This document shows positions 41,995-51,736 of a DNA stretch of 64,000 nt, in pieces. The notes below the pieces were generated by a model. It had not been told where the DNA came from. It made no database searches and worked only from the letters and a program-made list of their open reading frames with translations. The translations under genes were made by a program, and so were the position numbers. The DNA comes from Paenibacillus sp. FSL H7-0357. Lineage in GTDB: Bacteria; Bacillota; Bacilli; Paenibacillales; Paenibacillaceae. Numbering within the stretch: the first letter of the stretch is position 1; each line of letters opens with the position of its first letter. The stretch spans positions 4,278,001-4,342,000 of the forward strand of contig NZ_CP009241.1 of NCBI RefSeq assembly GCF_000758525.1, given 5' to 3'.

Positions 41995-43212
41995 TTAGAG
42001 CAGCTCAGTTCCTTTCGTTTCCTTACCCAGAAACAACACTGCCAGCGCACCGACAATAATGGTTACGAAGAACAGCATAAAGATTGAGCTGATGCCGACC
42101 TTATCGCCTACCAGAAAGCCTACCAGCAGCGGTGCGATCACACCGCCAATCCGGCCAAAGGAGGTGGCCAGCCCTGATCCCGTTGAGCGGATTGCAGTCG
42201 GATACAATTCAGGGGTATAAGCGTACATGCCGCCCCATGCGCCAAGATTAAAGAACGAGAGGCAGATTCCGGCAGCCATCAGCATGCCCTCCGTTGTCGC
42301 ATTTCCGAACCAGGCAGCGCTGACTGCTGTGAGCAGCAGGTAGATTACCAGTACAAACTTGCGCCCGAACTTTTCAATGAAATAAGCAGCGGTGAAGTAC
42401 CCGGGCAGTTGGGCCAGCGTCATAATCAGTACATACTCAAAACTCTTAACAAGGCTGAAGCCCTTAATCACCATTACCGTAGGCAGCCACAGGAACATGC
42501 CGTAATAGGAGAACACCACCGTGAACCATAGAATCCACAGCATGATCGTCGATTTGCGGTACTCCGGCGACCAGACGATAGCAATGCGTTTACTCAACGA
42601 AACCGGAGCCTTCTTAATTTCCGCAAACCGCGGGGAATCATCGATGGCACGCCGCAAATACAGCGCATAAAGTGCCGGTACGGCACCTATGCCGAAGGCG
42701 ATACGCCAGCCGTAATCCGGAATGACAAAATAGGCAATCAAAGCGGACAAGATCCAGCCTACCGCCCAAAAGCTCTCCAGCAGCACAACCGCCCGGCCTC
42801 TCTCTTTTGCAGGCATGCTTTCCGACACCAGCGTTGAAGCAACAGGCAGCTCTCCGCCCAGCCCGAACCCGGCTACAAAACGCAGTACACATAATATCCC
42901 GAAGCCTGTAGCAAAAGCCGACAAGCCGCTGGCCGCTGAGAAAATCAACAAGGTCCACAGCAATACTGACTTGCGTCCGAAACGGTCAGCCAAAATCCCC
43001 GCCGCTGCCGCCCCTGCTGCCATGCCCACCGAATTAATACTGGTCAAAAATCCAATCTGCTCCGGTTCGAGCGACCACTCCTTGGCAAGCGCTGCAACCA
43101 CAAAAGAAATCATTCCGACATCCATCGCGTCAAACATCCAGCTTAATCCCGCACTGAACAGCAGTTTCCTTTGCTTCGGATTTCGCAGCAGCGTCATTTG
43201 ATTCAAGTTCAA
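41995..43212 (-). CDS. MFS transporter (aromatic acid/niacin-type)
   Basis: 405 residues with 12 transmembrane helices. MFS motif A is GILADRFGRKSVLL, and RFVAGFGLGGELPVASTLVSE plus PAKERGRAVVLLESFW are typical of the sugar-porter-like group including the niacin transporter NiaP/YceI and aromatic acid:H+ symporters. Likely an uptake system for a small acid; niacin is a reasonable guess but unproven. Single gene between the DUF1836 gene and a terminator. Confidence 0.88.
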   Translation of the reverse strand: MNLNQMTLLRNPKQRKLLFSAGLSWMFDAMDVGMISFVVAALAKEWSLEPEQIGFLTSINSVGMAAGAAAAGILADRFGRKSVLLWTLLIFSAASGLSAFATGFGILCVLRFVAGFGLGGELPVASTLVSESMPAKERGRAVVLLESFWAVGWILSALIAYFVIPDYGWRIAFGIGAVPALYALYLRRAIDDSPRFAEIKKAPVSLSKRIAIVWSPEYRKSTIMLWILWFTVVFSYYGMFLWLPTVMVIKGFSLVKSFEYVLIMTLAQLPGYFTAAYFIEKFGRKFVLVIYLLLTAVSAAWFGNATTEGMLMAAGICLSFFNLGAWGGMYAYTPELYPTAIRSTGSGLATSFGRIGGVIAPLLVGFLVGDKVGISSIFMLFFVTIIVGALAVLFLGKETKGTELL

Positions 43213-43287
43213 GCACCCTCTTCCCTTACTCCGACTATTCTACCCTGATATTGCTAGTTTCTCTTACACATTCTAAGAGTGCCGCTT

Positions 43288-44055
43288 CTAAAAATCAAGG
43301 AATAAAGCAGCATTAAAGTATTGCCGGGCCAGTGCTTGAAAATAACAGGTTTGTACAGAAATTGCCGAGATCATCAGCATATTTTGCACAGCATCCCTTT
43401 GCGGTCTTGTCAGATGATTCAGCCGGTTCATCAATTTATCCATTGCACTTCTTAGCGAGCTGTCCGTTTTCCAGGAATAATCTTTGTTTGCGCTGCGTTC
43501 AGCTATCCCTTGAGCCTGCAGCGCAGGGCTGCGCTTAATCTCTTCGAACAGTTCCGCATACCCGTGATACAGCTGCGCCGGTTCAACCAAATCATCATCA
43601 TCCCGTTCCGGTTTCAGGAAAAGCAGGCGGAAGAGCTGACGTATACTTTCGAAATCAAGCGCTGCTTTAAGGTCATCAATGATAAATAGCAGCGCTGCCT
43701 GATTAACCGAATACTTTTTTCCTTCCCTAGGTGAGCCGAGATATTCCTTGAAGTCGCGCTTCACCCAATTTTGCATAGCGGTGGCACTCAGTGTGGAATA
43801 CTCTATGAGATGTCCAAGAGCAGCAATGTCCGAGAGTGAGAACCCTTTGACGTTCCCTCTTTTGATGATCTTTTGCAGGATCGGCGGGATTTCCGTAGAG
43901 AGGAACGCAGGCAGGGACATCCCCTGTCTCACCTCTTCGTGATGAAATTTCGTCCAGACCTCCTGAAGAATATGCAGCGGTTTTTGCTCTGAACTTCCGG
44001 TCAGCGAGAGCAGCAATCCAGACATTTCTTTTCGGCTTAAAGTAAAAGCTTCCAT
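43288..44055 (-). CDS. DUF1836 domain protein
   Basis: 255 residues. The central region (SLSDIAALGHLIEYSTLSATAMQNWVKRDFKEYLGSPREGKKYSVNQAALLFIIDDLKAAL) is the DUF1836 signature, a MerR-like helix-turn-helix predicted to bind DNA. The C-terminal helical part is divergent. The start ATG 44055 follows GGGGTG at good spacing; the frame is open to 44112 without one. Divergent from the CNNM-type gene at 44171 and possibly its regulator, which is inference only. Confidence 0.8.
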   Translation of the reverse strand: MEAFTLSRKEMSGLLLSLTGSSEQKPLHILQEVWTKFHHEEVRQGMSLPAFLSTEIPPILQKIIKRGNVKGFSLSDIAALGHLIEYSTLSATAMQNWVKRDFKEYLGSPREGKKYSVNQAALLFIIDDLKAALDFESIRQLFRLLFLKPERDDDDLVEPAQLYHGYAELFEEIKRSPALQAQGIAERSANKDYSWKTDSSLRSAMDKLMNRLNHLTRPQRDAVQNMLMISAISVQTCYFQALARQYFNAALFLDF

Positions 44056-44170
44056 AGATGGCACCCCTTCGCCATTTGATATTTTAATGAAAAGTTCGTA
44101 CAATAGGTTCAAGTGAACTCATAATATGAGTATAACCTATTTTAATAACGAGAGGGATGGTAAAGATTTT

Positions 44171-45493
44171 ATGGGTATAGGACTTAGTTTGACGTTGGTG
44201 GCCATTTTGATTATTTTAACCGCTTTTTTTGTAGCCACGGAATTTGCAGTAGTGAGATTGAGAGGCAGCCAAGTAAGTCAAATGGTTCTCGAGGGAAAGA
44301 AAAACGCTTTAGCTGTACAAAGAGTTGCAGCGAACCTTGACGGTTACTTGTCTGCTTGTCAACTTGGGATCACAATCACTGCCCTCGGTATCGGGGCGTT
44401 GGCAGAACCTGCATTTGAGCAGCTGCTGATTCCTTTATTCGATTTGGCTGATATCAGTCACAGTGTGAGCGAACCTATTGCTTTTGCATTGGCATTTATT
44501 ATTGCCACATTCCTGCATGTCGTAGTCGGAGAACTTGCACCGAAGACGGCCGCTATCAACATTCCGGAGAAAATCGGTCAAATTACAGCCCCGCTGATTA
44601 TTTGGTTCTACAAAATATTGTACCCTCTGATCTGGCTCATGAATGGTTCCGCCAATCTGCTTGTCAGCTTGTTCGGAATGAAGCCAGCCAGCGAGCACGG
44701 CGATGCGCACAGTGAAGATGAGATTCGTCTGATTCTGTCCGAAAGCTATGAAAGCGGCAAAATCAACAAAGCCGAATATGGCTACGTGAACCGGATCTTT
44801 AATTTTGACGAGATGCTGGCCAAAGAAATCATGGTGCCGCGGACAGATATGGTGTGCTTATTCACCGACCACTCGCTGGCGGAGAATTTCAACATCATCC
44901 GTAAAGAGCAGTACACCCGATTCCCTGTCGCTGACGGCAGCAAAGATAATATTATCGGGATGATCAATACGAAACAGCTGTACCTGCAGTATGACAACAA
45001 CCCGGATTTCGATTTTAAAAGCCTGATATTGCCGCTTCTGACTGTGTCTGAGGTAACCCCGGTGAAGAACTTGTTAACCCGTATGCAGGTAGAACGTGTG
45101 CATATCGCCCTTCTGCTTGATGAATACGGCGGAACTTCCGGTCTGATCACGATTGAAGATATTCTCGAGGAGATTGTCGGGGAGATCCGTGACGAATTTG
45201 ACGGGGATGAACGAAAAAACATCGAGAAGCTCAGCGACGTCAATTACTTGTTCGACGGCAAGGTTTCTCTCCTGGAGATCAAGCAGCTGACAGGTCTTGA
45301 CTTCCACGATGATGAAGTAACAACCATTGGCGGCTGGTTATACAGTCACCTGAACGAGCCCACTATCGGCAAAAGCATGAATTACGAACATGTTACGCTT
45401 ACAGTCCGTGAGATGAACAAAAACCGCATCCGCAAGGTTGAGGTGCTTATCGGGGAAAAGGACTCCCTGGAATCTGGGCAACAAACGGAATAA
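44171..45493 (+). CDS. CNNM/hemolysin C-type transporter protein (DUF21-CBS-CorC_HlyC)
   Basis: 440 residues: the DUF21 membrane domain (about 1-195, four hydrophobic segments, LTAFFVATEFAVVRLR), two CBS domains (about 215-335: EIMVPRTDMVCLF, TRFPVADG, HIALLLDEYGGTSGLITIEDIL), and a CorC/HlyC C-terminal domain (about 355-430). The family is implicated in Mg2+ export or homeostasis (YhdP, CorC, CNNM) despite the hemolysin name. ATG 44171 matches the N-terminus of relatives; the frame continues to 44126 without a better ribosome site, so the start is uncertain. Confidence 0.9.
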   Translation: MGIGLSLTLVAILIILTAFFVATEFAVVRLRGSQVSQMVLEGKKNALAVQRVAANLDGYLSACQLGITITALGIGALAEPAFEQLLIPLFDLADISHSVSEPIAFALAFIIATFLHVVVGELAPKTAAINIPEKIGQITAPLIIWFYKILYPLIWLMNGSANLLVSLFGMKPASEHGDAHSEDEIRLILSESYESGKINKAEYGYVNRIFNFDEMLAKEIMVPRTDMVCLFTDHSLAENFNIIRKEQYTRFPVADGSKDNIIGMINTKQLYLQYDNNPDFDFKSLILPLLTVSEVTPVKNLLTRMQVERVHIALLLDEYGGTSGLITIEDILEEIVGEIRDEFDGDERKNIEKLSDVNYLFDGKVSLLEIKQLTGLDFHDDEVTTIGGWLYSHLNEPTIGKSMNYEHVTLTVREMNKNRIRKVEVLIGEKDSLESGQQTE

Positions 45494-45518
45494 TAGCTGA
45501 ATATATATCAATAAAGGC

Positions 45519-45548
45519 AAAGGCGCTCCGTCAAGGAGCGCCTTTTGT
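45519..45548. terminator. bidirectional terminator
   Basis: 11-bp stem AAAGGCGCTCC (45519-45529) / GGAGCGCCTTT (45535-45545) then TTGTTG; serves the converging CNNM and GNAT genes. Confidence 0.78.
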
Positions 45549-45559
45549 TGTAGCGGAAC

Positions 45560-46069
45560 TTAGTTAGATAAAATCTTGCTCATATAATATTCGTCCACCC
45601 AATTCCCGCTGACCTTCAGTGATTTCTTCTTGATGCCTTCAATTTCAAAGCCGCGCTTGGTGTATAATGACACTGCTCGATCATTATGCGTCATAACGGT
45701 CAGCTCCAGGCGCACAATGCCGACGCCGGTTGCCCAGCTCTCCATCTCCCGGAATAAGCCGCTGCCGATACCCATTCCCTGATAATCCGCCAAGATGCCT
45801 ATCACAATATACGCACTATGCTTAATACGTCTTAGGCTTCCTCCACTGACGGATAAGTAACCCGCCAGTCTGCCATCTGCCACGGCACCGATCAGAATCG
45901 AAGTTTCGGCCTTGGCGAAGCTCTCAATCATCTCTGTTACTTGCTGCAGTCCGGTCTGCCTCTCATCCGGCTCCAGCAGCATAAATGAAGACTCCTCATC
46001 CAGACGATGCTGCAGACTCAGGAGTTCAGCAGCATCCCCGGTTACCAGCTCTTTCAACGTTATATTCAT
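45560..46069 (-). CDS. GNAT-family N-acetyltransferase
   Basis: 169 residues; core motif IGILADYQGMGIGSGLFREM gives the acetyl-CoA phosphate loop (Q-G-M-G-I-G), followed by LELTVMTHNDRAVSLYTKRGFEIEG. ATG 46069 follows AGGAGG by 5 bases; the frame is open further upstream into the preceding gene. Third gene of a VOC-GNAT-GNAT run on the minus strand. Substrate unknown. Confidence 0.9.
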   Translation of the reverse strand: MNITLKELVTGDAAELLSLQHRLDEESSFMLLEPDERQTGLQQVTEMIESFAKAETSILIGAVADGRLAGYLSVSGGSLRRIKHSAYIVIGILADYQGMGIGSGLFREMESWATGVGIVRLELTVMTHNDRAVSLYTKRGFEIEGIKKKSLKVSGNWVDEYYMSKILSN

Positions 46070-46103
46070 CATTTCCTCCTGCCCGATCTTGCTCGGCATA
46101 ACA

Positions 46104-46538
46104 CTAATTGCCGATGTACTTCTTGAACAGCATACTCCCGCTCCCGTCATACCCGAGCGCCTCATAGAATCGGTGGGCGGCTTCTCTGCTTGAATTGCTG
46201 GAGAGTATCACTTTAAGCGCACCTCTGGCAGCCGCAGCTTCTTCGGCAAATCTCATAAGCGCGGCGCCGTAACCCTTACCTCTCAACTGTGGGGCGATGA
46301 TCACCCGCTCGATGACTGCGAATGGAAGGTCCCCACTCAGCGCATCCATGCAAAAATGCAGATGGACTGTACCAACAACCTGCCCATTATCTTCATACAC
46401 ATACAGAAAACTGTCCGGATTGCCGCCAATCTGTTCTATCCTCCGTGGGGATACATTAACACCCGGATGCTCCGGCAAAAGAATGCGGTATAGCGTTTCT
46501 ATCGCGGCAGCATCCTGGGGCAATGCTTCTCTAATCAT
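46104..46538 (-). CDS. GNAT-family N-acetyltransferase
   Basis: 144 residues; VIERVIIAPQLRGKGYGAALMRFAEEAA carries the R-G-x-G-x-G/A acetyl-CoA motif and AHRFYEALGYDGSGSMLFKK the usual C-terminus. The start ATG 46538 (MIREALPQD) follows AAGGAG by 9 bases; the longer frame from 46562 would begin upstream of that site. Middle gene of the VOC-GNAT-GNAT run. Confidence 0.9.
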   Translation of the reverse strand: MIREALPQDAAAIETLYRILLPEHPGVNVSPRRIEQIGGNPDSFLYVYEDNGQVVGTVHLHFCMDALSGDLPFAVIERVIIAPQLRGKGYGAALMRFAEEAAAARGALKVILSSNSSREAAHRFYEALGYDGSGSMLFKKYIGN

Positions 46539-46584
46539 GTCGGAGTTCTCCTTATCATCCATCTTATATAGATGTTAATCTCCT

Positions 46585-46938
46585 TTAACAACGGCAAATC
46601 ATCAATACATTTCCGTCAGGATCCTTGAAGTTAAACCAGTGATCATTCTCAATGTCAGTCAGGATCTCCGCACCGCTGGCTTTGACAAAATCATAAGAAG
46701 CATCGATGTCCTCCGTATTTAAATGAAAGGACGGCACATTCAAAACCGACTCGGCTGTGAATATTCTGCTGTCCAGTACAATACCCGGCCCTTGCATCGG
46801 CACCACATACAGATGACCGAACAATACCTCACCATCAAGCGGAAGCCCCAGTAAGCTGCAATACCAGTTCTTTGATCTTTCAATATCACTGACCGGAATG
46901 AATACGGCGCCAATCTGATTCAGAATCGGACTTGTCAC
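46585..46938 (-). CDS. VOC-family (glyoxalase/bleomycin resistance-like) protein
   Basis: 117 residues in two beta-alpha-beta-beta-beta units: AVFIPVSDIERSKNWYCSLLG and SFHLNTEDIDASYDFVKASG, ending FKDPDGNVLMIC, the normal C-terminal motif. The family includes glyoxalases, dioxygenases and antibiotic-sequestering proteins, so no reaction is assigned. First gene of the run with the two GNATs. Confidence 0.88.
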   Translation of the reverse strand: MTSPILNQIGAVFIPVSDIERSKNWYCSLLGLPLDGEVLFGHLYVVPMQGPGIVLDSRIFTAESVLNVPSFHLNTEDIDASYDFVKASGAEILTDIENDHWFNFKDPDGNVLMICRC

Positions 46939-47089
46939 AGCAAGTACAGCCTCCTCTATGCTTTCTCAGAATAGGTATTACTTTTTAGTAATTCGATAAA
47001 ATATGCCAATTTCCTTCCCCCGCAAGTTGATCGATTGGAACTTATGATATAATCTGGACAGATGATATCAAGACGTCAGGAGAATGAAT

Positions 47090-48436
47090 TTGGCTAATCT
47101 ATCCCTCGGGCACCTAAGGCTGACGCCACCCAAAATACTATCGCTCGGATTCATGCTGCTGATTACGGCAGGAACAGTACTCTTATGCCTCCCGGCAGCT
47201 TCGACCGGAGACCGGATCTCCTTTATCGACGCCCTCTTTATGGCGACTTCAGCGACCTGTGTCACCGGGCTCGCTGTCATCGACACCGGAACACAGCTGA
47301 CGGTGTTTGGACAAATTGTCCTCCTGGTGCTGTTCCAGTTTGGCGGTCTCGGATTTGTGACTATGGCCACGCTGATTACACTTGTACTTAACAAACGGAT
47401 CTCACTCAAAGAAAGGCTGCTGCTGCAGGAATCCATGAACCAGAACTCCATGCAGGGCATCGTCAAGCTGATCCGCCGGGTACTGATCTATTCCCTGGTC
47501 ATACAGCTTACCGGAGCAGCCCTGCTTGCCGTAAGGTTCATGCTGGATATGCCTTTTGGAAAAGCGATATATTACGGTTTGTTTCATAGCATTTCTATCT
47601 TTAACAATGCCGGATTTGATCTCTTCGGAGATGTGCACGGGCCATTCAGCGGTCTTACCCGCTACGTGGAGGATCCAATTATAAACATCACTTCCATGCT
47701 GCTCATTTTCCTTGGCGGAATTGGGTTTATCGTGTTATCCGACGTAATCGACTTCCCCAAACGCAAACGTCTGACCTTGCATTCCAAGGTGGTTCTCTCC
47801 ACTTCAGCTATCTTGATTCTGGTCGGGGCGGCAATTTTTTTCTGGCTTGAACTGAACACCACGCTAAAACCGCTGCATGCCGGCGGCAAAATAATGGCCT
47901 CTTTCCTGCAGGCGATTACCCCCCGCTCAGGCGGGGTGACAACCATTGAGATTCCGCTCTTGCGAGAATCCACTCAATTTCTGATGATTCTGCTGATGTT
48001 CATTGGTGCGGCGCCTGGATCTACCGGCGGTGGGATTAAGATTACTACCTTTGCCATACTGGTAAGTACAGCATATGCCAAACTGCGCGGGAAGGAAGAC
48101 ATCGTCATGTTCCGCCACCGGATCTCCAAAGAAAACGTGTACCGGGCCATCACGATGACACTGCTCTCACTGATGCTGGTAGTCATTGCGACCATGCTGT
48201 TGTCCGTGACGGAGAGTGCAGATTTCCTGACCGTATTGTTTGAGGCGGTGTCCGCTTTTGGGACCTCGGGCATTACAATGGGGCTGACTACGGAGCTGAC
48301 GACCATCGGGAAGGTTATGGTGATCATACTGATGTTTGTCGGACGTACCGGACCGCTGACACTTGCATATGCGCTTAAACCGAAGAACAGTAAAGAGCTC
48401 TACCGTTATCCTGAAGGCAATATTACGATCGGGTAG
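47090..48436 (+). CDS. potassium uptake protein, KtrB/TrkH family
   Basis: 448-residue K+ translocating subunit. Four pore-loop selectivity elements are visible: SATCVTGLAV, NNAGFDLFGD, TPRSGGVTT and SAFGTSGITMG, plus the family C-terminus VGRTGPLTLAYAL. The start is taken as TTG 47090, six bases after AGGAG; ATG 47084 sits directly on the site. It normally needs a KtrA/TrkA-type cytoplasmic RCK subunit, which is not in this window, as is common for KtrB/KtrD of Bacilli. Monocistronic with a terminator at 48460. Confidence 0.93.
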   Translation: MANLSLGHLRLTPPKILSLGFMLLITAGTVLLCLPAASTGDRISFIDALFMATSATCVTGLAVIDTGTQLTVFGQIVLLVLFQFGGLGFVTMATLITLVLNKRISLKERLLLQESMNQNSMQGIVKLIRRVLIYSLVIQLTGAALLAVRFMLDMPFGKAIYYGLFHSISIFNNAGFDLFGDVHGPFSGLTRYVEDPIINITSMLLIFLGGIGFIVLSDVIDFPKRKRLTLHSKVVLSTSAILILVGAAIFFWLELNTTLKPLHAGGKIMASFLQAITPRSGGVTTIEIPLLRESTQFLMILLMFIGAAPGSTGGGIKITTFAILVSTAYAKLRGKEDIVMFRHRISKENVYRAITMTLLSLMLVVIATMLLSVTESADFLTVLFEAVSAFGTSGITMGLTTELTTIGKVMVIILMFVGRTGPLTLAYALKPKNSKELYRYPEGNITIG

Positions 48437-48459
48437 AGCTTTCGAACCTATACCTATAT

Positions 48460-48508
48460 AAAATGCGACCGTTCGCCGGCAGTGAATGCCTTCATCGGTC
48501 GCATTTTT
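48460..48508. terminator. bidirectional terminator
   Basis: 12-bp stem AAAATGCGACCG (48460-48471) / CGGTCGCATTTT (48496-48507), between the converging ktrB-like and hypothetical genes. Confidence 0.75.
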
Positions 48509-48514
48509 GCGATG

Positions 48515-48793
48515 CTATTCTTCTTCCTGAATGTCCTGGGTATCCAGTGCGGCATCCAGCAGCTGATTAAACAGATCGTCATCATTCTCCAGCAGCGTGT
48601 CAATCTCCAGGAACTGCTCTTCGCTCCCCGGTTCGCCGGCAAAGCTGAAACTGTAATCCCATTCGCTTCCCCGTTTGCTGAAGAACGTAATTTCATACGG
48701 AGACTTATGATTGTCGAGCGTGAACACCGTCCTCCCGACATAGCTCTTATCTTCTTCGCGTTTCAATTCCGCCTTTATAATTTGTACGTTCAT
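48515..48793 (-). CDS. conserved-looking hypothetical protein
   Basis: 92 residues, acidic, no membrane segment: MNVQIIKAELKREEDKSYVG, strands YEITFFSKRGSEWDYSFSFAG, then an acidic C-terminal helix. Good ribosome site GAAAGGAAGG upstream. The strand-rich body with an acidic tail does not match a named family I recognise. Confidence 0.72.
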   Translation of the reverse strand: MNVQIIKAELKREEDKSYVGRTVFTLDNHKSPYEITFFSKRGSEWDYSFSFAGEPGSEEQFLEIDTLLENDDDLFNQLLDAALDTQDIQEEE

Positions 48794-48956
48794 GCGCTTT
48801 CCTTCCTTTCATCTGATCGTCCACACTCTCCCAGTATAGCATTGAAATGAAAGCAAATCCCTCTCTTTCCGCTGCAATTGACTTTTTTCATCCGGCGGTT
48901 AATAATTTAATACAATGCTCATACAGCACTAAAATATAGTAAATGGAGGAAACCCA

Positions 48957-50189
48957 ATGCTCAATTTAGAAGCGAAGCTTAGCAAATATGCAGATCTGGC
49001 AGTCGAAATCGGCGTCAACGTTCAACCGGGTCAAATACTGGTCGTGAACGCCCCCGTTTCAGCAGTAGAATTCGTACGGCTTATTACAGCCAAAGCTTAT
49101 GCCATAGGGGCAAGTCTGGTCAAAGTAAACTGGAGTGACGAGAGCATTACCCGCCAGCAGTTTGAACATGCCGCACCGGAAGTCTTCACGAAGGCTCCAA
49201 CGTGGTACGCGGGAGAAATGACCGAATTCGCCGAGAATGGAGCCGCTATTCTGACTGTAATCGCCGAAGATCCCGACGCACTGAAAGGCATTGATCCGGA
49301 ACGTATCGCCAGTTATCAAAAGACACGCGGTGCTGCGCTTGCGAAATACCGTGATTACCAAATGTCCGATAAAATCAGCTGGAGTATTGTCGCCATCCCT
49401 ACACAAGCTTGGGCTGATAAAGTGTTCCCTGATGTTCCGGCCGAAGAACGTGTGGATAAACTATGGGAAGCTATCTTCCACACTGTCCGTCTTGACCGTG
49501 AAGATCCGGTTGCCGCCTGGCAGGAGCATCTTGATACACTAGAACAGAAGGCTGATGTGCTTAATGCCAAGAAGTATAAAAGCCTGCATTACATAGCACC
49601 CGGCACAGACCTGACTATCGAACTGCCAGAAGGTCACATTTGGGCGCAAGGAGACAGCATCAATTCCAAAGGCCACACTTTTGTTGCCAATATGCCAACA
49701 GAAGAAGTGTTCACAGCACCGCTTAAAACAGGTGTTAACGGCACGGTCAGAAGCACCAAGCCGCTCAGCTACGGCGGCAACATTATTGATGATTTCTCCA
49801 TCACCTTCGAGAACGGACGTATCATCAGTGTAAGCGCCGGTAAAGGCCAGGATTCACTGGAGTATCTGATCAGTCTGGATGAAGGCGCCAAATATCTCGG
49901 CGAGGTTGCTCTTGTGCCTCACCAGTCCCCGATCTCCGAATCGAATATTTTGTATTTCAATACCTTGTTTGACGAGAATGCTTCCAACCACCTGGCCATC
50001 GGCACAGCTTATGCCTTCTGCCTTGAGGGCGGTAAAGAGATGACCCAGGATGAGCTGATCGCCCATGGCCTGAATACCAGTGTCACCCATGTCGATTTCA
50101 TGATCGGCTCACCTGACATGGATATTTACGGAATTACAGCTGATGGTACACGGGAACCGGTATTCAAAAGCGGAAACTGGGCGTTTTAA
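48957..50189 (+). CDS. M29-family aminopeptidase (thermophilic metalloprotease)
   Basis: 410 residues. M29 enzymes are cytoplasmic two-metal aminopeptidases (AmpS/PepS/aminopeptidase T). Characteristic segments are present: NVQPGQILVVNAP near the start, GTDLTIELPEGHIWAQG, PTEEVFTAP, EGAKYLGEVALVPHQSPIS (metal-binding Glu and His), LYFNTLFDENASNHLAIG and NTSVTHVDFMIGS (His and Asp). GGAGG lies 7 bases before the ATG. A close paralogue follows after 31 bases, so the pair is an operon formed by tandem duplication. Confidence 0.94.
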   Translation: MLNLEAKLSKYADLAVEIGVNVQPGQILVVNAPVSAVEFVRLITAKAYAIGASLVKVNWSDESITRQQFEHAAPEVFTKAPTWYAGEMTEFAENGAAILTVIAEDPDALKGIDPERIASYQKTRGAALAKYRDYQMSDKISWSIVAIPTQAWADKVFPDVPAEERVDKLWEAIFHTVRLDREDPVAAWQEHLDTLEQKADVLNAKKYKSLHYIAPGTDLTIELPEGHIWAQGDSINSKGHTFVANMPTEEVFTAPLKTGVNGTVRSTKPLSYGGNIIDDFSITFENGRIISVSAGKGQDSLEYLISLDEGAKYLGEVALVPHQSPISESNILYFNTLFDENASNHLAIGTAYAFCLEGGKEMTQDELIAHGLNTSVTHVDFMIGSPDMDIYGITADGTREPVFKSGNWAF

Positions 50190-50220
50190 ACACAGACTAC
50201 AGATAGCGGAGGAGCAAATC

Positions 50221-51450
50221 ATGTTGAGTTTCAAGCAAAAGCTGGAGAATTACGCACTGCTGGCTGTAAAGATCGGAGTCAATATACAGCCCGGGCAAAC
50301 GCTCGTACTCAATGCAGACATCGTTGCCGCAGAGCTTGTCCGCCTGATTGTGCGGAAAGCTTATGAGGCCGGTGCTAAGCTGGTCAAGGTCAATTATACC
50401 GACGAGTTCGTCACACGGACCCGCTACGATCTGGCCCCGGCGTCAAGCTTCCTTGAACCGCCGAAATGGCAGGCGGATGAGCTGGAGGATCTGGCACGCA
50501 ACGGTGCGGCCATCCTGACAGTAATCTCTGCCAATCCGGATCTCCTGAATGGTGTAGAAGCCAGCCGGATATCCGATCATCAGCGTACCGCAGGCCAGGC
50601 TATGGCCCCGTACCGTGAAATGATGATGAACAATTACATCAGCTGGAGCGGTATCGCTTTTCCGTCGCCATCGTGGGCCGCCAAGGTATTTCCCGATGCA
50701 CCGCCGGAAGAACAGGTTGGCCTGCTGTGGGATGCTATCTTCAAGGCGGTACGTGCAGACCAAGAGAACCCCGTTGAAGCTTGGAGCCTGCATCTGGGCG
50801 GCTTAAAGCAGCGCTGTGACCTTTTGAACGCCAGAAAATACCGCAAGCTGCATTATACCGCTCCCGGAACGGATTTGACCATCGAATTGCCCGAAGGGCA
50901 TATCTGGTGTCAGGCCGGAGCCGTGAATGGACGCGGAGTCTCTTTCCTCGCCAATATTCCGACAGAAGAAGTATTCACTGCCCCGCTGAAGACTGGCGCT
51001 AACGGCAAAGTCAGCAGCACGAAGCCGCTCAGCTATGGCGGCAACATCATCGACCGGTTTACGCTTACCCTGGAGAATGGCAAGGTCACAGACTTTACGG
51101 CAGAAGTCGGCCAGGAAGCATTGGCTTCCCTGCTGGCTATGGATGAAGGAGCCGCATACTTCGGTGAAGTAGCGCTGGTCCCTTACCACTCTCCAATCTC
51201 GGAAAGCGGCATTCTCTATTACACTACACTGTATGATGAGAATGCTTCATGCCATCTGGCACTTGGAGCCGCTTATGCATTTACCTTGCAGGAGGGCATC
51301 TCTATGACCAAGGAGCAGCTTGCTGACAAAGGGATGAATCAAAGTCTGACCCATGTGGACTTCATGATGGGTTCCCCGGAAATGAATATAGACGGAATTA
51401 CAGACGATGGAACTGCTGAACCCATCTTCCGCGCAGGGAACTGGGCTTAA
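50221..51450 (+). CDS. M29-family aminopeptidase (second copy)
   Basis: 409 residues, collinear with the protein encoded just upstream and very similar throughout (GTDLTIELPEGHIWCQ, PTEEVFTAPLKTG, KPLSYGGNIIDRF, GEVALVPYHSPIS, LYDENASCHLALG, QSLTHVDFMMGS). One visible metal-region difference is PYHS in place of PHQS. ATG 50221 follows GCGGAGGAG; a frame open to 50143 overlaps the first gene and lacks a site. Tandem duplicates retained in one operon suggest diverged substrate preference. Confidence 0.94.
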   Translation: MLSFKQKLENYALLAVKIGVNIQPGQTLVLNADIVAAELVRLIVRKAYEAGAKLVKVNYTDEFVTRTRYDLAPASSFLEPPKWQADELEDLARNGAAILTVISANPDLLNGVEASRISDHQRTAGQAMAPYREMMMNNYISWSGIAFPSPSWAAKVFPDAPPEEQVGLLWDAIFKAVRADQENPVEAWSLHLGGLKQRCDLLNARKYRKLHYTAPGTDLTIELPEGHIWCQAGAVNGRGVSFLANIPTEEVFTAPLKTGANGKVSSTKPLSYGGNIIDRFTLTLENGKVTDFTAEVGQEALASLLAMDEGAAYFGEVALVPYHSPISESGILYYTTLYDENASCHLALGAAYAFTLQEGISMTKEQLADKGMNQSLTHVDFMMGSPEMNIDGITDDGTAEPIFRAGNWA

Positions 51451-51497
51451 GCAAAGTTTCTGAGCTATTGTGTCCGTTCGATTAATCCCTTATAGCC

Positions 51498-51539
51498 ACA
51501 CCCCGTTGCTCTCTGAATAGAGGGTAACGGGGTGTTTTT
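51498..51539 (+). terminator. Rho-independent terminator
   Basis: 10-bp stem ACACCCCGTT (51498-51507) / AACGGGGTGT (51526-51535) followed by TTTTT. Confidence 0.8.
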
Positions 51540-51736
51540 GGTTTGCCAGAAGATAGTTAAAGGCATAATTAACCCAAATTTAAAATTATGTTCAAATAAT
51601 ATTCACAATATTGTTGAAATTAATTCACAAATATGTCACAATACAATTAAGGATTGTATTTCCAATCCGGTTTAAGTGTTGGATGAAGCCAATCAGTGCT
51701 GAACGATACTCACAAAACTTTTAGGAGGTCATCCTG

